Shown here one piece after another: positions 17,256 to 25,086 of a DNA stretch of 44,716 nucleotides (its first letter is position 1; each line of letters begins with the position of its first letter). A program made the translations under genes and the position numbers. The stretch is from the IMG/VR virus record IMGVR_UViG_3300041809_000655, positions 1-44,716 of that record. One strand, written 5' to 3'. A model generated the notes under the pieces. That model searched no databases. It was given only the letters and a program-made list of their open reading frames with translations, and was not told the DNA's origin. The DNA is from a virus.

Positions 17256-18424
17256 TATTGTTGATTCCTAAAAGATTCAGCACGTTCCTGTAAAACACGC
17301 AACTGAACAGCACGTTGTTGCGGAGTGAACTGTGCAAGATATTGAACCACGGTTGGATCATCAAGACCACCATAACGTAAAGCCTGTGCAGCTTTGTCAA
17401 GTTCCTCGCTGCTTGTAACAGTTTCATCACTGTGTGCTTGACGTTGTGCTGTTATAGCACCAGCGGCACTTTGTTGTTGTCTTTGCGTTGCCGCCTGCTG
17501 GTTACGTTGTTTTACATATTGAGCATACTCATCATGCTGCCACGTTTCAGGTGGATTAGATTGCTGTTGAGGTTTCGGTGTTAATGCTGCACCGATACTT
17601 TGTGGTTGAGGTTTCGGCTGTGCTGCCCCACCTTGCTTCATTCTCACATTCCCTTGTGAATCAAGATACTGTGTTCCCGGTGGCAACGCATCACGCTCTG
17701 CGTCGGATGATACTTTTGGTGTTTGCGTTGACCCGGTGTTCCAAGAAGGGCCACCTTGTCTCTGTCCCGGCGGTTGCAATGCGCTACCCATATCTTTACC
17801 CGGTATCTCACGTGCTGGTATCTGCACTTGTCCACCCTGCTGTTTCTGCTTTGCGTTACTTTCAATATGCGTATAATACTCCTTCCACGCAGCTTGAACA
17901 TCTGGCGGCAACTCTGCAATGTCTTCATCTTTCATCTTTGATATTTGCAGGGCCGACCTACCATGAAACTCAGCACGAGGTTCATTCAACGCTTTAGGCC
18001 CAATCTTCGCGTGTTCGATTGCAATACGAGCACCAGTGTTTCCTTCATCGACTTTGTTATGCCGTGCTGTTTCATCTAAACGTTGCCGTTCAAGTTCATT
18101 ATGAGTTGTATTTTGTATATACTCTGCATGTGCTTTTTCCTTACCAAGTTCCTCAGCAGACTGCACACGCTTTGCACCAGTGGTATCTTGACGTAACCAA
18201 TGTTCTTGTTCCGCACCATAATGTTGTCGCTGCTCCGCAATACGCTGCTGTTCCAACCCAAACTGCTGTTGTCTCTGCGCCAACGCAACTTTCTGTTCAA
18301 GCAACTGTTGCACCACGGCTTGTCTTTTCAATGGCAAGTTAATCAACGCCTCGGCGAGCCGATCACCGATACCTGAACCTAAATTCGCTGCGTCTTGCCA
18401 GGGGGATGTGTATACGTATGGCAT
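17255..18424 (-). CDS. Internal virion-like coiled-coil protein, 389 aa
   Basis: Begins MPYVYTSPWQDAANLGSG, then a long Gln/Ala/Glu-rich helical region (about 35-130) with strong coiled-coil character (VVQQLLEQKVALAQRQQQF), and a Pro/Gln-rich disordered second half. Position between the small Q-rich proteins and the giant ejection protein suggests a core or ejection protein, the place of T7 gp15, though no sequence match is visible to me. Confidence 0.6.
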   Translation of the reverse strand: MPYVYTSPWQDAANLGSGIGDRLAEALINLPLKRQAVVQQLLEQKVALAQRQQQFGLEQQRIAEQRQHYGAEQEHWLRQDTTGAKRVQSAEELGKEKAHAEYIQNTTHNELERQRLDETARHNKVDEGNTGARIAIEHAKIGPKALNEPRAEFHGRSALQISKMKDEDIAELPPDVQAAWKEYYTHIESNAKQKQQGGQVQIPAREIPGKDMGSALQPPGQRQGGPSWNTGSTQTPKVSSDAERDALPPGTQYLDSQGNVRMKQGGAAQPKPQPQSIGAALTPKPQQQSNPPETWQHDEYAQYVKQRNQQAATQRQQQSAAGAITAQRQAHSDETVTSSEELDKAAQALRYGGLDDPTVVQYLAQFTPQQRAVQLRVLQERAESFRNQQ

Positions 18425-18428
18425 ATTA

Positions 18429-19079
18429 TTAGAAATCTATACTACCTATTGTTGTTGGATTTGAAGTTGGTGTTCCACCTGGTTGCAAAGCATTAAGTAA
18501 TGCTTGATAACTACCTTGTGTTCTCTGTGCTGCACCGGCTGTGCCTATCACACCACCAACAGAACCAATGGCACCACCAACTGCTTGTCCTTGTGTTCCG
18601 GCTTCTTGTGCCGCCAGTAGATTCGGCTGCAACGTCGAAGCAATCGAAGACCCAATCGAAGAGATATTTCCAAGCTGTGCATTAGTGCCAGCATTATTAA
18701 CACTCCAAGCTGTCTGCTGTGCGGGGTATTGTGCCAACGCTGCATTTGCTTGTTGCTGTCGTGCAATGTCTGCTTGTGTTCTTGCATCAACTTCCTTACT
18801 CGGCGGCGCATCGACAATAGGTTGCGTGCTCACTGGAGCTTGTGCTGCTCGCCGATACCCTTGCAAGGCTTGTGCAATTCCTTGTTGAGCAGGTTGTTGT
18901 GAAACTGACTTAGCAAGGTTCTGCTGATATATCGGCGTCGCTTGTCTTTGCAAGGCTTCTTCCTGGCTGACAGTGTTCTGCACATCTGCGTTCATCTGAT
19001 TCTGAGCCTCTGATGACTGATCAATACTATAGGCCGTGCCAGCGGCTGCGATTATGGCTGAAAGTGCTGCTAATGGCAT
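18429..19079 (-). CDS. Internal virion-like protein, 216 aa
   Basis: The N-terminus (MPLAALSAIIAAAGTAYSID) is a short Ala-rich hydrophobic helix, like the start of many T7 gp14-type and P22 ejection proteins that form a channel in the inner membrane. A Gln/Ala-rich helical middle and a Gly-rich segment (GGAIGSVGGVIGTAGAAQ) near 165-185 follow. Function by context: internal core/ejection protein. Confidence 0.55.
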   Translation of the reverse strand: MPLAALSAIIAAAGTAYSIDQSSEAQNQMNADVQNTVSQEEALQRQATPIYQQNLAKSVSQQPAQQGIAQALQGYRRAAQAPVSTQPIVDAPPSKEVDARTQADIARQQQANAALAQYPAQQTAWSVNNAGTNAQLGNISSIGSSIASTLQPNLLAAQEAGTQGQAVGGAIGSVGGVIGTAGAAQRTQGSYQALLNALQPGGTPTSNPTTIGSIDF

Positions 19080-19090
19080 AGTTTATTCTC

Positions 19091-19702
19091 CTATTGATTA
19101 GTGGGTAAAGCTCCACTGTTTTGACTAAGTTGATTCAAGTAAGGTGCATACAAAGCCAACGCAAGTTCGTTCTGCGTATTTGCCGTGTTCGCTGTCTGGT
19201 TCGCCAGATACAAATTTGTCCAGTTTGAGAACATGTTGCCGAGAGGTGCCACGACAGACGGGGCAGATGTCTCAGCGGCAGCATTGGCGGCGGCTTGTGC
19301 TGTTTGTGTAGGATTCTGTGACACTTGCAGTTGTCCATAAAGTTGCGACTCCTGATTTGCGACGTTTTCTTGTTGCGTTTGCGCCGCTTGTTGAGCATTG
19401 TTTACAACCTGTTGCTCACCTTGAGCAAGTTGACTCTGTAAAGATGAGCCAAGATTCTGTGCGGTTGAAGATTGTGAGAGACCTTTATCAGCAAGATTAT
19501 AATTTGTTGCTTGACCCGTCTGCCGATACTGCGAAAGCAACTGCGGCATTTGCTGATTCTCGACGTTGGTTTCGAGGTTCTGATAATACTGCGGCGTGAA
19601 GGTCTGCCCAAATTGTTGTTGTATTGCAGCACCACCAGCAGACAAAGCTGCTTGTTGCTGTTGCTGTAATTGATTTAACGCGTTGTTGTTTCCTGACGGC
19701 AT
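19091..19702 (-). CDS. Gln-rich internal virion-like protein, 203 aa
   Basis: Strongly Gln/Asn/Ala-rich protein (QLQQQQQ at 12-18, repeated QNL, QLAQ, QQAAQ). Such low-complexity helical proteins between the tail hub and the giant ejection protein are typical of internal core components. It ends with an aromatic segment (MFSNWTNLYLANQ) that could touch membrane. No enzyme motif. Starts four bases after the GNAT-like gene. Confidence 0.55.
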   Translation of the reverse strand: MPSGNNNALNQLQQQQQAALSAGGAAIQQQFGQTFTPQYYQNLETNVENQQMPQLLSQYRQTGQATNYNLADKGLSQSSTAQNLGSSLQSQLAQGEQQVVNNAQQAAQTQQENVANQESQLYGQLQVSQNPTQTAQAAANAAAETSAPSVVAPLGNMFSNWTNLYLANQTANTANTQNELALALYAPYLNQLSQNSGALPTNQ

Positions 19703-19705
19703 AAA

Positions 19706-20089
19706 TTATCCTAGATGTTTAAAAAACATATTATCAAGTGGTGTTTTTGTATAACCAAGTTTCTCAACAAACGGCAACAGCTTCGATGTGCTTTCACATG
19801 GAAGCCAGAAATCATGTATTTGATTACGAGCCAACACACCTTCCCAATAAGCCATAGCAGTTAAATAATCCTGATGCACCGCTTTTCGTGGATCAAAATA
19901 CATATGCACCGTAGGCATTGAACCAATGGAAACATAGCCAATAATTTCGCCACCACGTTCAAGAATATCTGTAGCATGGATAACTTGCACATTATTCTCT
20001 TTTGCGTTGGCAATAAGACGTGCAAGCAAGCCTTTTGTTGATGGACGTATTTGTAATAAAGCAGAGCTTGTCATATTAGTTTGACTCAT
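19706..20089 (-). CDS. GNAT-like acetyltransferase-fold protein, 127 aa
   Basis: The order of elements fits a small GNAT fold: EIIGYVSIGSMPTVHMYF (beta4-beta5), then a helix with AMAYWEGVLARN, and LPCESTSKLLPFVEKLGYTK, the usual C-terminal motif of N-acetyltransferases (phase: strand, helix, LGY/LGF). The acetyl-CoA loop (Q/RxxGxG/A) is not clearly conserved, so activity is uncertain. T7 gp13 and many podovirus late operons carry a GNAT-like protein at this same place. Confidence 0.65.
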   Translation of the reverse strand: MSQTNMTSSALLQIRPSTKGLLARLIANAKENNVQVIHATDILERGGEIIGYVSIGSMPTVHMYFDPRKAVHQDYLTAMAYWEGVLARNQIHDFWLPCESTSKLLPFVEKLGYTKTPLDNMFFKHLG

Positions 20090-21374
20090 TTAATGCAGCG
20101 AAGTGAATGTTTGCTTCACTGAATGTCGCGGGACCACCAGCATTAGCGTTGCCGTCGCCATTTGATTGTGCATAGAGTGAAATATGCGATCCCTGACATG
20201 ATGCTGGCTGTGCACCAGTGTCAAATGACGATGTCTTGTTTGTATAAATTGTCTGAAACTTTGCCGCATCAATGCCTTGTGTTGGATCACCCGCACTAAT
20301 CGGATCGGTTGAAATAGCAACTGTCCATGAATCAGGCAACGTCAAACTAAGCGATCCTTGTGCAGCATTGATGACAGTATCAACCGCATTGATCTGTTTT
20401 ATTGTTCCCGGTGTTTTAGCGTCGAGAAAGCCAGTTTGAAACTTGGCTTGTGTTTTATCGTAGGTGTTATTATTCGCTCCACCATACTGCCAAGCAGCAG
20501 GATTACCGTTACTGTCTGTGCCATATGCCCAGACTTGGCCATTGTAAACTTGAAAGTTTGTAATAGTCATTGTATTACCATCACTATCAACTGGTGTATA
20601 TGTCGACCACGCAAGGATTTTATTCGACGGATAGTAGGATAAAACATAAATAACACCATTAAGATAAAGCCAATACCGGTCGGAAAGAGGTTCAACAACA
20701 CTAACGGCGGCAGCATTACTTGTTGCTGTGCCAGCAAGCAACGATGCTTGTATCAAGGCGTCAATTGGACTACCGATGTCATTGATAAAAGCCGCGAGTG
20801 TAATGTTCAACGCTCGCAACGACCTTATGCCGGTGTCACTCAAAAACGGCACATCCAAATTTCCAAGTGGTTGTGCAGACAAAGGCGCAACAATACCGAT
20901 GTTTGTGAGTATCTGCTGCAAGTTCCAATTTGCGGGGTTCGCATCGGTTTGCCATATTTGTATCGTGCGACGAGAAAAGAAAGCTGCATAACCCTGATAA
21001 GCCGCCATCGCAACAATTGGTTCTGGTGTGCCATACCAATTAGTCATTGTAACAAAGCCGTTGCCAGAAGCGTTCGGGTCGTTCCAAATAGTTGGTCGAT
21101 TGATAGCAGAGAAATAAACTGAAGGCCCACCCATAGCATAGACTTTGTTTTCAAAGGTAAGTAAAAAGGAAGGCACAAACTCAGTGACATTGCCAGCACC
21201 AATGAGTGTTTGTAAGCCAGATAAGGTATCAGTGAGTATAAGAGAAAACTCCTCTGCTGCTGCCCATGTGCCACCAAAAGCTAGTTGAACAACAGCACCT
21301 GAACCTGTTGTGGAGGCCACGCCACCTTGGAAGGCGGTTACAGTGTTTTGTAACGATAAAGAATAAGTAGCCAT
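20076..21374 (-). CDS. Tail hub/nozzle-type protein, 432 aa
   Basis: I take ATG at 21374 (MATYSLSLQN), placed one base after the TAA of the upstream gene; upstream in-frame ATGs at 21383 and 21395 are alternatives. The protein is strand-rich and carries features of beta-propeller-like tail hubs such as P22 gp10 and T7-like gp12: FFSRRTIQIWQTDANPANW, then PFLSDTGIRSLRAL, and DRYWLYLNGVIYVLSYYP. It should be part of the tail tube exit. It may be the second half of one ancestral nozzle protein with the gene upstream. Confidence 0.6.
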   Translation of the reverse strand: MATYSLSLQNTVTAFQGGVASTTGSGAVVQLAFGGTWAAAEEFSLILTDTLSGLQTLIGAGNVTEFVPSFLLTFENKVYAMGGPSVYFSAINRPTIWNDPNASGNGFVTMTNWYGTPEPIVAMAAYQGYAAFFSRRTIQIWQTDANPANWNLQQILTNIGIVAPLSAQPLGNLDVPFLSDTGIRSLRALNITLAAFINDIGSPIDALIQASLLAGTATSNAAAVSVVEPLSDRYWLYLNGVIYVLSYYPSNKILAWSTYTPVDSDGNTMTITNFQVYNGQVWAYGTDSNGNPAAWQYGGANNNTYDKTQAKFQTGFLDAKTPGTIKQINAVDTVINAAQGSLSLTLPDSWTVAISTDPISAGDPTQGIDAAKFQTIYTNKTSSFDTGAQPASCQGSHISLYAQSNGDGNANAGGPATFSEANIHFAALNESN

Positions 21375-21375
21375 A

Positions 21376-23622
21376 TTAGACATCTCTAGCAACAAAGTTC
21401 ACCTGAACAGATGGTGTGTAAGCCGTAAAAGGCCCATCGTTGACAGAAGGAGTGCTATCGGTTATTAGGCAATAAAAAGTTGTGCTGCCGCCTGCTGCTA
21501 TATATGTGATATTGCCGTTTACATATGTCTTTTGTATAACAGCAGGTAATAAAAAAGTAGTCTTTGCTTTTGTTGGAGTGACAGCAGTTATTAAATTATT
21601 CGCTCCAGTGTTTTGCCATAGATAACTATACGGTGGTGTGCCACCAATAGGTGTAGCAAGAACACTTCCGGTAACATCGCTTGGTGTGCGACCACTAACT
21701 GTATTAGTCACCGATGTTTTTGAAACACTTGCCGTAAAACCAGCATTTGTAACTGCCATGTTAACCGAACCATTCCAACTACTCGCTGAAGTGTAGGTGA
21801 TTACAACAGGCAAAGATGAAGATGTGGTAGAGGTTAAACTAGAACCAACAGGTGCGCCCGGCGCAGAGAATTCAGGACTACGTGATATGTAAATATAAGC
21901 ACTTGCACCGACGTCGTTGGCAGCGTTATGAATTCCAATATAACCTTGTCCACCAGAATTGATAGCCGTTACAATAGCGTCGGCCCATTGGTCTAATGTG
22001 TCACCCGAAGAATTAACAGTAACACCATTTAGAATATCAACTGTTCCAACTTTGATTGGCCCAATTTTACATGTGCCAGTGACTCCAATGTTAATAATAA
22101 AATAACAATTATCAATGGCTATTCCAGTAGTGTTAATAGTTAAATTAAAATCATTGTATTGCACACCCACAGGTGCTGTTACTTGAACAACACCCGCGCT
22201 AATTGCTTGTGCAGTGTAACCGCCATTACTTCCTGCGTTTTCTGTTATGTTCTGTGCAATCGCCGTTGCAAGGGCTTGGATACTTGTTGTATAGTCAACA
22301 GCGGCAGAAAGAAGATTTACATTATCAACTGCATTAATATGAATACTATTGATCGCAGGAGTGCCGGAACCAGAAATAGCAACTATTTGAAACTGTGCTG
22401 TGGCTGCTTCGCCGGTGACAGATGCTACTGCCTGTGCTATTGGGGTTTCAGTAAAAGTGCCTGATGCTGTTGTAGTAGAAACCGATGCAGCGAAGTTATC
22501 ACCGGGAATTGATTTAGTTGTGTCATTTGGATTAACCGATGTGCAGGTAACAGAAGCGCCGTTAACGGTGGCGAGATAACCTGTCGTGGCGTTGATGTAG
22601 TTACATAATTGTGTGGCAAGATCGTCGTTTGATGTAGCGTTGGAAAAGACTGCACCGTTGAAAAAGTCGTTAACGAGAGAACCGTTATTGAAAATACCAA
22701 CGTCACCATCACCAAAGCGAGCCACAACAAAAGGATTACCATTGAATAAACAAGCGGCTACTATAGCTACCATTGCATTTCCGGTGCCTGTTCCTAGCGA
22801 AAGCGTGCCCACAGGACTACCAGTAATATCACCAGAAAAAGACGCTGCTACTTTTATGTAAGATGTTGTTCCAGAAATGGAGTAAGCAGTAGCAGTTTGT
22901 GTTCCATTTAAAAATGTTATTTGTGGGTCGGTAAAACCAAAGACGTTAAACACAGAACCAATACCGAATCCAGAAGGCATTGTGGATGAGACTGTTAATT
23001 GAGCAGCGGCATAGGTTGTTTGTGTAATTGTTCCTCCTATTCCATTTGTGTTGGTGGAAGAATGTGGAATGGTAAAATACACGATATAGTAACTTCCAAA
23101 AAAACCCAAGATGTTGATAATTGGAAAAGTATTGCCGTCAAGAACACTACTTCCAGTTCCCGTTATAACTATATTGTTACCCACAACAAAGCCTGGGTTT
23201 ACTCCACTAGAATCATAAACAGTCACACCACCGTGAGATGTCGAGCCGTAAACTTGCCATGTTGTTATAGTATCTGAAACAACAGTAGAAACGCCTTTAA
23301 CCTCGGTAATATTAAACAGACTAAATCCCTCATTAGGGTCAACAAGCTGTTGATATATGAAAGGACTAGGTAAGGCTCCAATAGCTGCGGCACTTTCACT
23401 TCCGAAGGTCATCAGTCCGTTTGAAGTCGCTAACAATCCAAACGTATTAGCAGGTAAGGCTGTTTTCGGAAACGCCTTCCGCTTCTCAATCTCTGCACCT
23501 TGATTTATATGACAATCAACAGCCCGCATCAATGTGCCGGGCTGTGACGTCAACTCACTCCTCCTCGCATCGAGACCGAAGCGAAAGTTCTGCAATGCGA
23601 GGTAAGGAGTTTGTTTAGGCAT
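21376..23622 (-). CDS. Tail nozzle-type structural protein with Ig-like C-terminus, 748 aa
   Basis: The N-terminus (ALQNFRFGLDARRSELTSQP, then INQGAEIEKRKAF) resembles the opening of T7 gp12-like nozzle proteins, where a GG-S-x-QP and a KRP-like motif occur. The middle has repeated beta-rich Ser/Thr/Gly segments, and the C-terminus (GGTPPYSYLWQNTG followed by TTFYCLITDS) looks like an Ig/PKD-type domain that could bind surface sugars. Palindrome site 5 lies just upstream of the ATG instead of a Shine-Dalgarno. Confidence 0.6.
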   Translation of the reverse strand: MPKQTPYLALQNFRFGLDARRSELTSQPGTLMRAVDCHINQGAEIEKRKAFPKTALPANTFGLLATSNGLMTFGSESAAAIGALPSPFIYQQLVDPNEGFSLFNITEVKGVSTVVSDTITTWQVYGSTSHGGVTVYDSSGVNPGFVVGNNIVITGTGSSVLDGNTFPIINILGFFGSYYIVYFTIPHSSTNTNGIGGTITQTTYAAAQLTVSSTMPSGFGIGSVFNVFGFTDPQITFLNGTQTATAYSISGTTSYIKVAASFSGDITGSPVGTLSLGTGTGNAMVAIVAACLFNGNPFVVARFGDGDVGIFNNGSLVNDFFNGAVFSNATSNDDLATQLCNYINATTGYLATVNGASVTCTSVNPNDTTKSIPGDNFAASVSTTTASGTFTETPIAQAVASVTGEAATAQFQIVAISGSGTPAINSIHINAVDNVNLLSAAVDYTTSIQALATAIAQNITENAGSNGGYTAQAISAGVVQVTAPVGVQYNDFNLTINTTGIAIDNCYFIINIGVTGTCKIGPIKVGTVDILNGVTVNSSGDTLDQWADAIVTAINSGGQGYIGIHNAANDVGASAYIYISRSPEFSAPGAPVGSSLTSTTSSSLPVVITYTSASSWNGSVNMAVTNAGFTASVSKTSVTNTVSGRTPSDVTGSVLATPIGGTPPYSYLWQNTGANNLITAVTPTKAKTTFLLPAVIQKTYVNGNITYIAAGGSTTFYCLITDSTPSVNDGPFTAYTPSVQVNFVARDV

Positions 23623-23631
23623 ATTGTGTTA

Positions 23632-23648
23632 GATTCACAGTGTGAATC
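23632..23648. repeat. Dispersed palindrome, site 5
   Basis: GATTCACA-G-TGTGAATC, perfect. It lies between the stop of the holin/barrel gene and the ATG of the nozzle gene (23622), nine bases from that start. Confidence 0.9.
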
Positions 23649-23658
23649 AAACCGTTCC

Positions 23659-24588
23659 TCATGGATTCAGCAAATGAACCACCGGGTTGAAGTTCTTGCC
23701 CACGCGCGCCCCGCCAAACCAACTGCTGCCCGGCGCGCCGGTCTGCGTCAGAAATAAGCGCCCGCCGTCTCCGGCCAGATACCAGTTCTTGCCCAGGTTC
23801 ACCACCACCGCCTCGCCAATCAAGGTCTGGTCGCCCGTCGCGCTATCCCGCACCCGCATGGACAAACCGGTGCCGATAAACGAATAGGCCGGGATGTTCA
23901 ACAAAGGCACGTTATACGTGATGCCCAGCTTCGCGTCCACCGGAGCGACATAGAAGCCAGTGCCGACATACTCACCCGCCACGCCTAGCGAGAGATAGTT
24001 CGTGGCGCCGGGCACGGACACATTCAAGGCCAGTATTCCCCCCAGCCGGTTTCCGGAGGAGTAGATGCCATCGAAGTCCACAGATGCGCCGGTGATATTG
24101 GTCAGGTAGGGAACGATCTGTTCCACCATCGGCAGGATGTCATTGGCTGCGGTAGCGATATTTGTCGGCAGGATGCCCCCCAGCGACAAACCCGGAACCG
24201 TCAGACCCGGCGGCGGGTTCGTGCTCAAGCTAGTCTGCGCCAGTGCCGGGAAGGCCAGAAACAAACCTAGCAGAATCAATGCCACACCACCGGCGCTTCT
24301 GGGATACGACGAAGCCGGCGGCGTGGCGGCAGATGCGATGGTGCCGCCCTGGGTCATCACCAGATCCGTGATTTGTTTCTTTTGCTCGAACTTCTGGATG
24401 ACGCTCTTGCTGATCGCAATCAGAACGGCGACTGCCCCCCAGGTGGAATTCGACATGGCGAAATCACTCAGCGTTTTGATCTGGTCCGTGGAAGCAAAAC
24501 CCTTTGCCATTAAAATGCCGCCTCCGAAACCGAGCACGTGCCGCAGCACGGCCATGATGACTTCTTTTGTTAGGAATTGTTTTATCAT
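23659..24588 (-). CDS. Holin-like domain fused to a predicted exported, barrel-like domain, 309 aa
   Basis: Residues 8-70 resemble the small Pam3-gp28-type phage holin family: AVLRHVLGFGGGILMAKG, then a second hydrophobic segment (WGAVAVLIAISKSVI) and a basic end. A second export-like segment lies at 96-117 (RSAGGVALILLGLFLAFPALA, here abbreviated as Arg then hydrophobic then ALA), a typical signal peptidase site. Residues 118-309 are Gly/aromatic strand-rich (SLGVAGEYVGTGFYVAP) and look like an outer-membrane barrel or periplasmic beta domain. The gene is clearly more GC-rich than its neighbours, suggesting recent acquisition. It has a strong SD (AAAGGAAACAAA). Probable lysis role. Confidence 0.55.
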   Translation of the reverse strand: MIKQFLTKEVIMAVLRHVLGFGGGILMAKGFASTDQIKTLSDFAMSNSTWGAVAVLIAISKSVIQKFEQKKQITDLVMTQGGTIASAATPPASSYPRSAGGVALILLGLFLAFPALAQTSLSTNPPPGLTVPGLSLGGILPTNIATAANDILPMVEQIVPYLTNITGASVDFDGIYSSGNRLGGILALNVSVPGATNYLSLGVAGEYVGTGFYVAPVDAKLGITYNVPLLNIPAYSFIGTGLSMRVRDSATGDQTLIGEAVVVNLGKNWYLAGDGGRLFLTQTGAPGSSWFGGARVGKNFNPVVHLLNP

Positions 24589-24615
24589 TTTGTTTCCTTT
24601 CTTTATTTTTGTTGT

Positions 24616-24912
24616 TTAGTGATGTCCTAAAATGGGTTGTGGTTCAACATGTCCATCCCATAATGCTCCACGTATTTGAGCTATGTCTTGTTGAACTTGA
24701 TTAACTTTATTGTCAAGATTATCAAGTTTCAACAAAAGCGCTTTGTGTTCTTCAAGACTAATCCCAAGCACTTGATGCCGTGTAGGTTCTCCAGCAAAGG
24801 CTGATATGACACGATCACCAACGGTGCCACTGCCAAGAACCGCTACAGATATAATCAAAGCCCACTTCAAAGGGATATGGACAACAGCTTCGTTTGAGTT
24901 TCTTTCGCTCAT
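24616..24912 (-). CDS. Single-pass membrane/coiled-coil protein, 98 aa
   Basis: Residues 14-31 form one hydrophobic segment (LKWALIISVAVLGSGTVG), followed by a coiled-coil region (EEHKALLLKLDNLDNKVNQV). The arrangement recalls phage holin-like or i-spanin-like proteins (N-in, C-out, periplasmic coiled coil). It lies between a tiny membrane ORF and the holin-like fusion gene, which supports a lysis cassette. Start ATG 24912 with AGGAG just upstream. Confidence 0.55.
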   Translation of the reverse strand: MSERNSNEAVVHIPLKWALIISVAVLGSGTVGDRVISAFAGEPTRHQVLGISLEEHKALLLKLDNLDNKVNQVQQDIAQIRGALWDGHVEPQPILGHH

Positions 24913-24917
24913 AGGAG

Positions 24918-25043
24918 TTATTTTTTGTTTTTCTTATACCAATACCATGACCATGTTATCACGAGGGTAATTAAAGCAGGCCACACGGCCCATGATAGCC
25001 AGCGATAACAGAAAAGCCAAAATTGAGTATCAGTTGGTTGCAT
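24918..25043 (-). CDS. Small Trp-rich membrane protein, 41 aa
   Basis: An ORF of 41 codons with a hydrophobic, Trp-rich stretch (FWLFCYRWLSWAVWPALIT) and a basic tail (KKNKK), so one or two membrane passes with positive end inside are expected. Its stop is five bases before the next gene. Holin, antiholin or Rz1-like roles are possible. Confidence 0.5.
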   Translation of the reverse strand: MQPTDTQFWLFCYRWLSWAVWPALITLVITWSWYWYKKNKK

Positions 25044-25086
25044 TGTTCAATCTGCGTGTTCTCCGGTTATCGTCACTGTGCCGCTG

